A DNA stretch of 64,000 nucleotides, taken from contig NC_007761.1 in NCBI RefSeq assembly GCF_000092045.1, positions 3,580,001 through 3,644,000 on the forward strand, written 5' to 3'. The stretch's first letter is position 1. Every line of letters starts with the position of its first letter. Shown piece by piece: positions 53,618 through 62,866 of the stretch. The position numbers and the translations under genes are program-made. The notes under the pieces were generated by a model. That model saw nothing but the letters and a program-made list of their open reading frames with translations. It made no database searches and was not told where the DNA came from. This DNA is from Rhizobium etli CFN 42 (GTDB taxonomy: Bacteria > Pseudomonadota > Alphaproteobacteria > Rhizobiales > Rhizobiaceae).

Positions 53618-54445
53618 ATGGCAAACCACAAGCCGGTCGCAGCGGACGTATACCAGCCCATTTTCGATATCGACAAGCCGGTTGACGGCAACATCCTGGA
53701 CGGTTCCACGGATGCCGACGGAGATCTTGTCCGTCTTAACTTCGTGAACGGGCAGCGAATTCCGCAACCGGCCAATCCGGACGGACCGGCCACGACGACG
53801 ACGATCGAGGGAAAGTACGGCACGCTGACCGTCTATTCCAACGGCTACTACACCTATGAACTCGATCACTCCAATCCGGTGGTATCAGCGCTCGGCCCGG
53901 GAGATCAACTCCTCGACCAGTTTAATTTCAAGATCTCGGACGGCAAAGGCGCCACCGACTTCGGCTTGCTCAATATCGCTGTCGACCTGCCGGAGCGTGG
54001 CGACATCTTCGTCAATTTCGAGGATGTCGGCAAATATGATTTCCCCACAGGCTACAAGGGCTTCGATTGGGGCGCCTGGCACGATGGTGACGATGCAGCG
54101 ATACAAAAGGAAGCCGACGGCAACCATTATCTGTCGGGCGGCGTCTTCTGGACACCCATCCAGGCCGCCGATGGCGGCACCTTCCAGATCGAGCAATTCA
54201 GCGTGGCTAATGGCACATCGGACTATGACAACGTTCTGACGATCGAAGGTAGGCTGAACGGCGATACCGTGTTCTTGGTTACCGTCAACGTGACCGCCGA
54301 CAGCATTCATGACCCGCAAGCGATTGATCTCAGCGCCTATGGTCAGATCGACTATCTCGTGCTCGACACCGAGCCCGTCATCACCGAAACGAGCGGGCCT
54401 GATTATTATGGCGCGCAATACGACAATTTTTACTTTGTCGTTTGA
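53618..54445 (+). CDS. VCBS/cadherin-like domain protein, probably secreted
   Basis: 275 residues. The N-terminal half (about 15-130) resembles a VCBS-type repeat: DGSTDADGDLVRLNFVNG, then GKYGTLTVYSNGYYTYELDHS and FKISDGKGATDFGLLNIAVD. The C-terminal half (about 135-275) is a separate beta-rich, Asp/Gly-rich domain (NFEDVGKYDFPTGYKGFDWG, then DYDNVLTIEGRLNGD). No Sec signal is visible; the very C-terminus, DNFYFVV, resembles the hydrophobic end of type I secretion substrates, and rhizobial PrsDE exports adhesins with similar domains. ATG 53618 is chosen for GGGAGGTAGAA before it. Confidence 0.7.
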   Translation: MANHKPVAADVYQPIFDIDKPVDGNILDGSTDADGDLVRLNFVNGQRIPQPANPDGPATTTTIEGKYGTLTVYSNGYYTYELDHSNPVVSALGPGDQLLDQFNFKISDGKGATDFGLLNIAVDLPERGDIFVNFEDVGKYDFPTGYKGFDWGAWHDGDDAAIQKEADGNHYLSGGVFWTPIQAADGGTFQIEQFSVANGTSDYDNVLTIEGRLNGDTVFLVTVNVTADSIHDPQAIDLSAYGQIDYLVLDTEPVITETSGPDYYGAQYDNFYFVV

Positions 54446-54600
54446 GGAATAGGGAGAAGCGTCGTGTCCCCGAAAGCTTTCCGTCTTTCCCAGCGCCTCG
54501 TAGCGGCTATCCGGTAGCAATTTCTTGCGATAGCTGATCGACCTACACCCTGCTAGCCTTCGATCGTGCGGAGGAGCACGATTACGCTGGGATGGAGGAA

Positions 54601-54732
54601 ATGATGCAGTCAGTCGGGATCAAGTTAGCGGCGGTCATGTTCTCGCTAGCCGTATGGGCTGTTATTATCGCTGCCGCATCCCATCTTTACGCGATGAAAA
54701 TGCCTATATTGCATTTGGCACTCTACAGATAG
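54601..54732 (+). CDS. Possible 43-residue membrane protein
   Basis: A short open frame with tandem ATGs preceded by GGAGGAA. The product has one hydrophobic helix (LAAVMFSLAVWAVIIAAASH) and a short tail. No family is recognised. The ribosome-binding site and helix make it plausible, but it may be chance. Confidence 0.4.
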   Translation: MMQSVGIKLAAVMFSLAVWAVIIAAASHLYAMKMPILHLALYR

Positions 54733-54871
54733 CTGTTCTCGGCGTAGCGGAGATTCTGAGGCTGAACTGTTTTGTCTTCTCGCCACCACGTTTGGCGCAG
54801 AATATGCTACGGTGCCCGCCGGAACAGGCTCAAATGGCCGCTAGAGTCGCAAATTCTGCAATGAAGGAGAA

Positions 54872-54948
54872 TGGTAGCGGAGGAGGGATTTGAACCCCCG
54901 ACACAAGGATTATGATTCCTCTGCTCTGACCTACTGAGCTACTCCGCC
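54872..54948 (-). tRNA. tRNA-Met (CAT)
   Basis: On the minus strand a 77-base cloverleaf: acceptor GGCGGAG paired with CTCCGCT (one G-U), D-arm GCTC/GAGC, anticodon stem GAGGA/TCCTT with loop ATCATAA (anticodon CAT), T-arm with GGTTCAAATC, and an encoded CCA end. The 5' G-U pair and sequence fit an elongator rather than an initiator tRNA. Confidence 0.95.
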
Positions 54949-55084
54949 ACTGGCCAAACGATACCTGCTCGCGAAGCGCTGCGGGCTCGTGGGATGAGCG
55001 GCTTATAAGGTGCGCTTCGGCTTTGTGTCAAGCGCATGATAGAGAAAAACGCTGGGCTTGGCCGGCCGCCCTCTCCCATCGGTT

Positions 55085-56311
55085 TCAGGCGGCGACGGGG
55101 CTAGCCAAGAGAGCCTTGAGCGAGGCCTCGGCCGAGGGTTCGCGCTCGGAGCGCTCGATGAAACCGCCGCCGAAGACGCGGGCGTCGTCGCCGGGTGCGG
55201 AATAAAGCGCGCAGGCCTGACCAGGGGCGATTCCCGCCTCGCCGATCGTCAGGTCGACATAGGTGCCGGTGGCATCGACATGCAGCACGGCCGGCGCCGG
55301 CGCCCTGGTCGAGCGGACCTTGGCGTAGCAGGCAAAGCCTTCGCCGGACGCTGCTTCCGCAAGCGTCTCGTCGCCCAGCCAGTTGACGTCGCGCAGATAG
55401 ACGCGGTGGGTTTCCAGCGCCTCCTTCGGCCCGACGATGACGCGGCGCGAGCGGGCATCGAGATAGACGACGTAGAGCGGTTCGCCGGTGGCGATGCCGA
55501 TGCCTCGGCGCTGGCCGATGGTGAAATGCAGGATGCCTTCATGGCTTCCCAATACCCGGCCGTCGAGATGTACGATCTCGCCGGCCAACGCCGCATTCGG
55601 CTTCAGCTTGGTGATGATGTCGGAATATTTGCCCTGCGGCACGAAGCAGATGTCCTGGCTGTCGGCCTTCTTGGCGACGACGAGGCCCATCTCCTCGGCG
55701 AGCCGGCGCGTCTCGGCCTTCGGCAGGCCGCCTAAGGGAAAGCGGAGATAGTCGATCTGCTCCTGCGTCGTAGCAAACAGGAAATAGCTCTGGTCACGGT
55801 CGGCGTCGGCCGGGCGGAAAAGCGCGCGGCGGCCGGGATGTTCAGACGAGGGGTTCGGCCGCGAACGGATATAGTGACCGGTCGCCAGCGCATCGGCACC
55901 AAGCTCCTTGGCCGTCGCCAGAAGATCGGCAAACTTGACGGTCTGGTTGCAGGAGACGCAGGGGATCGGCGTTTCGCCGGCCACATAGCTTTCCGCGAAA
56001 GGATTGATCACCGTCTCGCGAAAACGCTTCTCGTAATCCAGCACATAATGCGGAATGCCGAGCGTCTCGCAGACGTGGCGGGCATCGTCGATATCCTGGC
56101 CGGCGCAGCAGGAGCCGGCGCGATGAACGGCGGCGCCATGATCGTAAAGCTGCAGCGTGATGCCGAGCACGTCGTAACCCTGCTGTTTGAGAAGGCCGGC
56201 CACGACGGAGGAGTCGACGCCACCCGACATGGCGACGACGACGCGGGTCTCTTCCGGCTTCTTGTCAAAATCCAGTGTGTTCAACGGTGGTGCCAAATTC
56301 TGCGCGCTCAT
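55085..56311 (-). CDS. mnmA: tRNA-specific 2-thiouridylase MnmA
   Basis: A 408-residue enzyme that adds sulfur to U34 of tRNA Lys, Glu and Gln. The PP-loop [18 protein letters not shown] lies near residue 25; the catalytic cysteines are in [14 protein letters not shown] and [12 protein letters not shown]. The C-terminal beta-barrel is present and the length is normal for the family, slightly extended at the N-terminus. ATG 56311 is chosen; an in-frame ATG at 56374 adds unconserved residues. A tRNA-Met gene lies downstream. Confidence 0.94.
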   Translation of the reverse strand: MSAQNLAPPLNTLDFDKKPEETRVVVAMSGGVDSSVVAGLLKQQGYDVLGITLQLYDHGAAVHRAGSCCAGQDIDDARHVCETLGIPHYVLDYEKRFRETVINPFAESYVAGETPIPCVSCNQTVKFADLLATAKELGADALATGHYIRSRPNPSSEHPGRRALFRPADADRDQSYFLFATTQEQIDYLRFPLGGLPKAETRRLAEEMGLVVAKKADSQDICFVPQGKYSDIITKLKPNAALAGEIVHLDGRVLGSHEGILHFTIGQRRGIGIATGEPLYVVYLDARSRRVIVGPKEALETHRVYLRDVNWLGDETLAEAASGEGFACYAKVRSTRAPAPAVLHVDATGTYVDLTIGEAGIAPGQACALYSAPGDDARVFGGGFIERSEREPSAEASLKALLASPVAA

Positions 56312-56497
56312 AATCCGCCCTTGCGCTGCAATTGCGGCGGATTGCCGTATCAGGCGGGATCGGCCGCCTTCCAATCAGCGACCGATATAGAAAGGATTGT
56401 ATCTGGACGCAAGGGGCGGCTTTCGGGCCGCCGATCGTTTCGCCGGTGAGAAAGGAAAGGCGCGGCCGAGGCCACGCCTTGAAAGCGGGGGTGCGGC

Positions 56498-56599
56498 TCA
56501 GGTGCCGATCAGCTTGTTGCAGGCGAATGCGATACCTGGATTGCCGATGACAGCGGTCATGAGCGCCAGTCCGATTATCGAGAATGAATAGCGTTTCAT
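56498..56599 (-). CDS. 33-residue exported peptide
   Basis: A short gene missed by length filters. AAGGAGGATGTAT stands directly before the ATG, one of the strongest ribosome-binding sites in the window. The product starts MKRYSFSIIGLALMTAVIGN and ends GIAFACNKLIGT. It reads as a signal peptide with a probable cleavage site after AFA, leaving only CNKLIGT. The lipobox match is poor (AFAC), so lipidation is uncertain. Family and function unknown. Confidence 0.65.
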   Translation of the reverse strand: MKRYSFSIIGLALMTAVIGNPGIAFACNKLIGT

Positions 56600-56750
56600 A
56601 TACATCCTCCTTCCAGCCATGCGAATTATGCGGCTGCGGGCGCCGTTCTCAAAATAACGAATGCTTGAGCATCAGTTCAACCGGAAATCGTTGAGCGAAT
56701 AATTATCGCCCTATGGAACTATTCTTTCGATCATGCGTTTGGGGTGATCA

Positions 56751-57047
56751 ATGTCGCAATCGAATGCTGCGGAGGGTTTCATGGCCAGGTTCGGCACGAC
56801 GGCGGATTACAACAGGATCAGACACTGGATCGAAGAGCGAGGCGGCCATCCCGCCCGTATCAAGGACGCGACCGACAGCGAAACCGTCTGCGTCGATTTT
56901 TCCTCGGAAACGCAGGAGGAGATTTCCTGGGACGAATTCTTCCATGGTCTCGACGGCAGCAGGCGGGCCTTCCTTCATCGCACCAAGGCTGACGACGATA
57001 GAGCCCGTTTCGCCAAGATCGTCCGCCGCAAGCACTTGCCTCACTGA
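56751..57047 (+). CDS. Uncharacterised 98-residue protein
   Basis: A small, charged soluble protein (FGTTADYNRIRHWIEERGGH, then VCVDFSSETQEEISWDEFFHGLDGSRRAFLHRTK) ending in a basic tail. No signal peptide or helix. Acidic/basic alternation and the WDEFF segment give no clear family. A second possible start is ATG 56781, preceded by GGAGGG. It converges on serA with a shared terminator between them. Coding likelihood rests on length, composition and the tidy terminator. Confidence 0.65.
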   Translation: MSQSNAAEGFMARFGTTADYNRIRHWIEERGGHPARIKDATDSETVCVDFSSETQEEISWDEFFHGLDGSRRAFLHRTKADDDRARFAKIVRRKHLPH

Positions 57048-57069
57048 AATATACCCATTGCTGACGCAG

Positions 57070-57101
57070 AAAACCCGGCGCCGTTTCCGGCGCCGGGTTT
57101 T
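57070..57101. terminator. Bidirectional rho-independent terminator
   Basis: A perfect 14-bp stem (AAAACCCGGCGCCG / CGGCGCCGGGTTTT) with a TTTC loop, flanked by A and T runs on both sides, placed between the convergent 98-residue gene and serA. Confidence 0.92.
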
Positions 57102-57127
57102 CCCTGTTTCCTTGGGAGGAGGAAATC

Positions 57128-58723
57128 TCAGTCTATGTTGAAGGTCAGCAGCTTTGCCTGGCGGATCGCCTGGTGCGCCGTCAACTGCGTGAGCACGCCA
57201 TCCTCCACCTCGCCGTCGACATAGAGCAGCGCAATGGCGTCGCCACCTTGCTTGTCGCGGCCGAGCTGGAAGTTGGCGATATTGACGCCGGCGGTGCCGA
57301 GCGTCGTGCCGATGAAGCCGATCATGCCGGGGACGTCGGTATTGGTGATGTAGATCATGTGCGAACCGACATCGGCATCGAGATTGATGCCCTTGATCTG
57401 GATGAAGCGCGGCTTGCCATCCGAAAACACCGTGCCGGCGACGGAGCGTGTCATGCTTTCGGTCGTCACCGTAAGCTTGATATAGCCGTCGAAGACGCCT
57501 GTTTTGTCGCGCTTGACCTCGGAAAGCACGATGCCCTTTTCCTTGATCATGATCGGCGCAGAAACCATGTTGACGTCGGCGACCTGCGGGCGGATCAGGC
57601 CCGCAAGAACCGCGCTCGTCAGTGCTCGCGTGTTCATATTGGCGGTCACACCATCATAGAGGATTTCGATTTCCTTGATCGGCTCTTCGGTGACCTGGCC
57701 GACAAAGGCGCCGAGAACGTCGGCAAGACGAATGAACGGCTTCAGGATCGGCGCCTCTTCCGCGGTGATCGACGGCATGTTGATGGCGTTGGAGACCGCG
57801 CCCTTGACAAGGTAATCCGACATCTGTTCGGCGACCTGCAGCGCGACGTTTTCCTGCGCCTCGGTCGTCGAAGCGCCGAGATGCGGCGTGCAGACGACGT
57901 TTGGCAGGCCGAAGAGCGGGCTTTCCCTCGCGGGCTCGACTTCGAAGACGTCGAAGGCAGCACCGGCGACATGGCCGGACTTGATAGCCTCGGCAAGGGC
58001 TGCCTCATCGACCAGGCCGCCGCGGGCGCAATTGATGATGCGAACGCCGGGCTTGGTCTTGGCCAGCGCTTCCTTGTTGAGGATGCCGCGCGTCTTGTCG
58101 GTCATCGGCACGTGCAGCGTTATGAAATCGGCGCGGGCGAGAAGCTCTTCCAGCTCGACTTTGGTGACGCCCATCTCCTCTGCGCGCTCCTTGGAAAGGA
58201 ACGGATCATAGGCGACGACATGCATCTTGAGGCCGATGGCACGGGCGCAGACGATCGAGCCGATATTGCCGGCGCCGATGACGCCGAGCGTCTTGCCGGT
58301 GATCTCGACACCCATGAACTTCGACTTTTCCCACTTGCCGGCCTGTGTCGAGGTATCGGCGGCCGGAAGCTGGCGAGCGACCGCAAACATCAGCGCGATC
58401 GCGTGTTCGGCGGTCGTGATCGAATTGCCGAAAGGCGTGTTCATGACGATGATGCCGCGGCGCGAAGCGGCCGGGATATCAACATTGTCAACGCCGATGC
58501 CGGCGCGGCCGACGACCTTGAGGTTCTTCGCCCCTTCGATGATCTTCTCCGTCACCTTGGTGGCGGAGCGGATGGCCAGACCATCATATCTGCCGATGAC
58601 TTCGAGTAGACGGTCCTTGTCTTTGCCGAGCTGCGGTTCGAAATCGACTTCGACGCCGCGGTCGCGGAAGATCTGGACGGCGGTTTCCGACAATTCGTCG
58701 GATACGAGAACGCGAGGTGCCAT
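57128..58723 (-). CDS. serA: D-3-phosphoglycerate dehydrogenase
   Basis: A 531-residue enzyme of the long (type I) SerA form that oxidises 3-phosphoglycerate to 3-phosphohydroxypyruvate, the first step of serine synthesis. NAD site GVIGAGNIGSIVCARAIG, NCARGGLVDEAALAEAI and the catalytic CTPHLGASTTEAQ are present; residues about 330-450 form the intervening domain and the C-terminus is an ACT domain (IYITNTDVPGMIGFIGTTLG) that normally binds serine. ATG 58723 follows AAGGAGGCCCGC. It lies 82 bases downstream of serC in the same operon. Confidence 0.95.
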   Translation of the reverse strand: MAPRVLVSDELSETAVQIFRDRGVEVDFEPQLGKDKDRLLEVIGRYDGLAIRSATKVTEKIIEGAKNLKVVGRAGIGVDNVDIPAASRRGIIVMNTPFGNSITTAEHAIALMFAVARQLPAADTSTQAGKWEKSKFMGVEITGKTLGVIGAGNIGSIVCARAIGLKMHVVAYDPFLSKERAEEMGVTKVELEELLARADFITLHVPMTDKTRGILNKEALAKTKPGVRIINCARGGLVDEAALAEAIKSGHVAGAAFDVFEVEPARESPLFGLPNVVCTPHLGASTTEAQENVALQVAEQMSDYLVKGAVSNAINMPSITAEEAPILKPFIRLADVLGAFVGQVTEEPIKEIEILYDGVTANMNTRALTSAVLAGLIRPQVADVNMVSAPIMIKEKGIVLSEVKRDKTGVFDGYIKLTVTTESMTRSVAGTVFSDGKPRFIQIKGINLDADVGSHMIYITNTDVPGMIGFIGTTLGTAGVNIANFQLGRDKQGGDAIALLYVDGEVEDGVLTQLTAHQAIRQAKLLTFNID

Positions 58724-58805
58724 GCGGGCCTCCTTCAAAAATGTTCAGCGATGGATGAAATCGAAATATTGGACTCCGCTTGTGGCGGAGCCGGATGCGA
58801 TCACG

Positions 58806-59984
58806 TCAAGCGGCCGCCTGAGCGAGCTGCGCCTTCTGCGTTTCGAAAGCCCAGGAAAGCCAAGGCATCAGCTTCTGCATGTCGGATGCCTCGATCGTGG
58901 CGCCGGCCCAGATGCGCAGGCCCGACGGCGCGTCGCGGTAATGGCCGATGTCATAAGCGACACCCTCCTTTTCCAGGAGGCCGACGAGGCCCTTGGCGAA
59001 ATTCGCCTGGCCATCGTCATCGAGCGCCGTGATGTCCTTGTCGACGATCTTCAGGCAGACGGAGGTGTTGGACGCCGTTTCCGCCTTGACGGCGAGATTG
59101 GCGATCCAGTCGTTTGCCGCGACGAAATCGTGGATGACCTTGGCATTGGCATCGGCACGCGCGATCAGCGTCTGGAGGCCGCCGAGCTCCTTGGCCCAGA
59201 GCAGCGCATCGATATAGTCCTCGACGCAGAGCATCGACGGCGTGTTGATCGTCTCGCCCTGGAAGATGCCTTCTGTCAGCTTGCCGCCCGAGGTCATGCG
59301 GAAGATCTTCGGCAACGGCCAGGCTGGCGTGTAGGTGGTGAGACGCTCGACGGCACGCGGCGAGAGAATGATGACGCCGTGGGCGCCCTCGCCGCCCAGC
59401 ACCTTCTGCCAGGAAAAGGTGACGACGTCGAGCTTGGCGAAATCGAGCTCCTGGGCAAAAGCGGCCGAGGTGGCGTCGCAGATCGTCAGACCCTTGCGGT
59501 CGGCGGGAATGAAATCGGCATTCGGCACGCGCACGCCCGAGGTCGTGCCATTCCAGGTGAAGACGACGTCGCGGTCGAAATCGACGGCGGAAAGATCCGG
59601 AAGCTCGCCGTAATCTGCTTCGAGCTTGCGCACATCCCTGAGCTTCAGCTGCTTGACCACATCGGTAACCCAGCCGGCGCCGAAGCTTTCCCAGGCGAGC
59701 ATGTCGACGCCGCGTTCGCCGAGCAGCGACCAGAGCGCCATTTCGACAGCGCCGGTGTCGGAAGCCGGCACGATGCCGATGCGGTAGTCCGCCGGCACTG
59801 CGAGAATTTCACGGGTGAGGTCGATAGCCTGCTTAAGCTTGGCCTTGCCGACCTTCGCGCGATGCGAACGGCCAAGGGCCGCGTCGGAAAGGGCTTCGAG
59901 CGACCAACCGGGGCGCTTCGAGCAGGGGCCAGAAGAAAAATGGGTATTGTGCGGACGGATGTCCGGCTTTGCGGTCTTCGCCAT
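58806..59984 (-). CDS. serC: Phosphoserine aminotransferase
   Basis: A 392-residue PLP enzyme that converts 3-phosphohydroxypyruvate and glutamate to phosphoserine; it also serves pyridoxal phosphate synthesis. The PLP lysine is in [15 protein letters not shown] near residue 195, and [15 protein letters not shown] is the alphaproteobacterial N-terminal signature. First gene of serC-serA, with a structured leader that contains its ribosome-binding site. Confidence 0.95.
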   Translation of the reverse strand: MAKTAKPDIRPHNTHFSSGPCSKRPGWSLEALSDAALGRSHRAKVGKAKLKQAIDLTREILAVPADYRIGIVPASDTGAVEMALWSLLGERGVDMLAWESFGAGWVTDVVKQLKLRDVRKLEADYGELPDLSAVDFDRDVVFTWNGTTSGVRVPNADFIPADRKGLTICDATSAAFAQELDFAKLDVVTFSWQKVLGGEGAHGVIILSPRAVERLTTYTPAWPLPKIFRMTSGGKLTEGIFQGETINTPSMLCVEDYIDALLWAKELGGLQTLIARADANAKVIHDFVAANDWIANLAVKAETASNTSVCLKIVDKDITALDDDGQANFAKGLVGLLEKEGVAYDIGHYRDAPSGLRIWAGATIEASDMQKLMPWLSWAFETQKAQLAQAAA

Positions 59985-59987
59985 AAT

Positions 59988-60060
59988 GCTATCCTCTCAG
60001 ATAGAAAGCCCTTCGTTGGGGAAGGGTGTCCCGCCGCCGTGTGTATGGATCGGAAGCGTC
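59988..60060 (-). ncRNA. serC-type structured leader RNA
   Basis: On the minus strand the serC leader folds into two hairpins: CCCTTC-CCCAAC-GAAGGG and CTATC-TGAGAG-GATAG, the second enclosing the ribosome-binding site just before the serC ATG. The preceding CGGCGGGACACC is also typical. This matches the serC motif described in Rhizobiales from comparative genomics. The ligand of the motif, if any, is not established to my knowledge. Confidence 0.6.
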
Positions 60061-60122
60061 ATAGTCAAGATCGAATTGTCGCAAGCTGTAGATATTTTGA
60101 CGCAGACAAGGTGGCGAAAATG

Positions 60123-60152
60123 AAAAAGCCACCCGGAGCAAGGGCGGCTTTC
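60123..60152 (-). terminator. Rho-independent terminator
   Basis: Minus-strand stem AAGCCGCCC / GGGTGGCTT (one G-U pair) with a 7-base loop and a T5 run, 23 bases after the outer-membrane protein gene. Confidence 0.85.
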
Positions 60153-60174
60153 TGATGCGATGGTTTGATCGGCC

Positions 60175-61014
60175 TTACTTGTAGACCGGCTGCTGCAGCG
60201 GGATTTCCGGCGGCGGCTCGTAGGCGACCGGCTGGGCGCAGCCACCGAAGAGGTAGCGGGCCCCGACGCGGGCTTCATGAGCGCTGAGGCCCCTGTCGCG
60301 GCCCGGACCACCGTTTTCGGCATAGCCGAACATGTTGCCGCCGTCGATATGCAGGTAGCGGTAGCCGACATCGGCCTTGATGTTGCAGGTCACGTCGATC
60401 GAGGCGCCGGCCATAAGCGCATAGGTGAAGCGCCAGTTGCCCCTGCCGCCATGGGTGACCTCATCGTCGCAGAAGCTGCCGTCATCGGCGCAGGCGACGT
60501 TGCGCAGGTTTTTCCACTTGACGTAGGAACCGCCGATACCGGCGCCGACATACGGCGTCACATAGCCGTAGGTGCCGAGATCGACATAGGCGTTGGCCAG
60601 CAGCGTATAGGCTGTCAGCGAAGAGCGGTCGCGCGAGGTGCAATCCACCAGCGGGAAGCCGCACTGCCCAGATGTCGAGCCCTTGAAATCCGCCTCGGTG
60701 AGATAGTCGAAGGTCAGATCGGTGCGCAGATAGCTGTTGATCTGATAACCGACACCACCGCCAACTGTCCATGCATCGTCGAGATCGGCGTCGTCGAAAT
60801 CGACCTCCGTGGCATTGCTGCCCTGGAAATAGCGCGCGCCGCGCAGGTCTGTGAAGGCATAACCGACATCGCCGCGCAGATACCAGCCGGTCGCTTCGCT
60901 GACGGTCACCTCCGGCGGCTGCTCCGGAATGGGCTCGGCAGGGGCGAGATCCGCAGAATAGGCATTTGTCGCTATCAAGAATGCGGCGAGCACGCCGGAC
61001 AAGCTTCTTTTCAT
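60175..61014 (-). CDS. Outer-membrane beta-barrel protein (Omp25/31-like)
   Basis: 279 residues with a signal peptide (MKRSLSGVLAAFLIATNAYS) and an amphipathic beta-strand pattern of the small porin-like family found in Rhizobiales: WYLRGDVGYAFTDLRG, GGGVGYQINSYLRTDLTFDY, YVTPYVGAGIGGSYVKW and a late ARVGARYLFGG. Four cysteines in two loops could form disulphides. It does not end in the usual aromatic residue but in a Pro-rich tail (QQPVYK). ATG 61014 is at the signal peptide; an ATG at 61080 adds unrelated residues. Confidence 0.88.
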   Translation of the reverse strand: MKRSLSGVLAAFLIATNAYSADLAPAEPIPEQPPEVTVSEATGWYLRGDVGYAFTDLRGARYFQGSNATEVDFDDADLDDAWTVGGGVGYQINSYLRTDLTFDYLTEADFKGSTSGQCGFPLVDCTSRDRSSLTAYTLLANAYVDLGTYGYVTPYVGAGIGGSYVKWKNLRNVACADDGSFCDDEVTHGGRGNWRFTYALMAGASIDVTCNIKADVGYRYLHIDGGNMFGYAENGGPGRDRGLSAHEARVGARYLFGGCAQPVAYEPPPEIPLQQPVYK

Positions 61015-61220
61015 GGATTTCACTCCAAAATCCCGTTGCGTCGGCAGGCTCAGTCGCTGCCAATCTGATACGCTTTGCATGGATAATGAATTGGAAACGT
61101 TAAAAGCTGCTTAACCACGCTTGTTTACTTTGATTTCAAGCATCTCGGTCGCATGAAACAGAAGATCGACCGCCGCGTGAAGTGGTTGGAGCGGAGATAG
61201 ACACCACCGATGTGCGCAAT

Positions 61221-61254
61221 AAAAAAAGCCGGCGCTCATGCACCGGCCTTTTGA
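61221..61254 (-). terminator. Rho-independent terminator after glmM
   Basis: Minus-strand stem with GCCGG / CCGGC core extended by A/T pairs and a T-run (61221-61227 on the plus strand are all A), about 20 bases after the glmM stop. Confidence 0.85.
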
Positions 61255-61272
61255 TTGTTTGTTCTCGCAGGG

Positions 61273-62625
61273 TCAGGCAGCGGTCCGGACATTCGAGATC
61301 GTGCCGATCAGCTCGTTGACGATACGCTCGATTTGGGCGCGGTCGTCACCCTCGGCCATGACGCGGATCAGCGGCTCGGTGCCGGAAGGCCGGATGACGA
61401 GGCGGCCGTTTCTGGCGAGCTCGGCTTCGGCATCGGCAATTGCCTTCTGTACCTGAATATCCTCCAGCGGCTTGCCGCCGCTGATGCGGACATTGCGCAG
61501 AAGCTGCGGCACCGGCTCGAAGCGGCGGCAGACTTCGCTGACGGTGCGGCCGGTGCGCTTGACCGCCGCAAGGATCTGCAGCGCCGCGACCAGACCGTCG
61601 CCTGTCGTACCGTAGTCGGAAAGCACGATGTGGCCCGATTGCTCGCCGCCGACATTGTAATTGTGCTGGCGCATATGCTCGACAACGTAGCGGTCGCCGA
61701 CCTTCGTGCGGGCAAGCGCCATGCCGCGTTCATCGAGGAAACGCTCGAGGCCGAGATTGGACATGACAGTGGCGACGATGCCATTGCCGCGCAGCTGCTG
61801 GCTCTCGGCCCAGCTCTCGGCGATGACGGCCATCAGCTGGTCGCCGTCGACGATTGAACCGTTCTCGTCGATAATGATGACGCGGTCCGCGTCGCCGTCG
61901 AGCGCGATGCCGATATCGGCGCGCACCTCGTCGACTTTCTTCTGCAAAGCGACGGGGCTGGTGGAACCGCAATTGAGATTGATATTCGTGCCGTTCGGTT
62001 CATTGCCGATGGTAACGACATCGGCGCCGAGCTCCCAGAGCACGGCCGGCGCGACCTTGTAGGCAGCACCATTGGCGCAATCGATCGCGACCCTCAGCCC
62101 CTGCAGCGTCACGTCGCGCGGCAGCGTGCGCTTGGCATGTTCGATATAACGGTCATGCACGCCGTCGACACGTTTGGCCCGGCCGATATCGTCGGATTTA
62201 GCAAGCTGCGCGTTCAGATCCTTTTCGAGCAGATCCTCGATCTCGGCCTCGATGTCGTCTGAAAGCTTGTAGCCGTCGGGCCCAAAAAGCTTGATGCCGT
62301 TATCTTCATAAGGATTGTGCGAAGCGGAGATCATCACGCCGATATCGCAGCGCAACGAACGCGTTAACATGGCGACGGCGGGCGTCGGGATCGGGCCGAG
62401 AATGAAGGCGTCGAGGCCCGCAGCCGTGAAGCCCGCCACCATGGCATTCTCAAGCATATAGCCGGAAAGGCGCGTATCCTTGCCGATCACGACGCGATGA
62501 CGGTGGTTGCCCCGGCGGAAGATCGTGCCGGCGGCGATGCCGACCCGCATGGCGAGATCCGGCGTCATCGGAAAGACGTTGGATTGACCGCGAATACCGT
62601 CCGTACCGAAATAGCGTCTTTTCAT
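61273..62625 (-). CDS. glmM: Phosphoglucosamine mutase
   Basis: A 450-residue enzyme interconverting glucosamine-6-phosphate and glucosamine-1-phosphate for peptidoglycan and lipopolysaccharide precursors. The phosphoserine loop [18 protein letters not shown] lies near residue 100, the metal loop [10 protein letters not shown] near 245 and the sugar/phosphate loops GEQSGHI and [12 protein letters not shown] follow. ATG 62625 starts the [13 protein letters not shown] signature; the upstream ATG at 62652 is unlikely. It lies downstream of ftsH, as in Escherichia coli and in other rhizobia. Confidence 0.96.
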   Translation of the reverse strand: MKRRYFGTDGIRGQSNVFPMTPDLAMRVGIAAGTIFRRGNHRHRVVIGKDTRLSGYMLENAMVAGFTAAGLDAFILGPIPTPAVAMLTRSLRCDIGVMISASHNPYEDNGIKLFGPDGYKLSDDIEAEIEDLLEKDLNAQLAKSDDIGRAKRVDGVHDRYIEHAKRTLPRDVTLQGLRVAIDCANGAAYKVAPAVLWELGADVVTIGNEPNGTNINLNCGSTSPVALQKKVDEVRADIGIALDGDADRVIIIDENGSIVDGDQLMAVIAESWAESQQLRGNGIVATVMSNLGLERFLDERGMALARTKVGDRYVVEHMRQHNYNVGGEQSGHIVLSDYGTTGDGLVAALQILAAVKRTGRTVSEVCRRFEPVPQLLRNVRISGGKPLEDIQVQKAIADAEAELARNGRLVIRPSGTEPLIRVMAEGDDRAQIERIVNELIGTISNVRTAA

Positions 62626-62808
62626 CTGCACTCCTGCGCTTTGGCGCGCCATTCAAGGCAGCGCATCGTTCCAAGCAAATCCGGCTTCAGTGGATTGTCG
62701 TCAGTCCAGGAGCGTGATTCATGCTTGCTTCTCTTCAGCGGAATGCCACAAATTGCGGCAATCGGCACGTAAATTAGCGAGAAAAATGATTATATCCCGT
62801 TACCAATG

Positions 62809-62848
62809 AAAAAGGCCGGATCTCCCATAGCGGAAATCCGGCCTGTTT
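62809..62848 (-). terminator. Rho-independent terminator after ftsH
   Basis: Minus-strand 8-bp stem GGCCGGAT / ATCCGGCC with a 14-base loop followed by T5, located about 19 bases after the ftsH stop. Confidence 0.85.
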
Positions 62849-62866
62849 TCGAGATCGCGTCGCAAC

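Noticed and set aside
57173..60155. Long plus-strand frames opposite serA and serC
   Set aside because: Shadows of well-identified genes; low-complexity Arg/Asp/Gly composition and no ribosome-binding sites.
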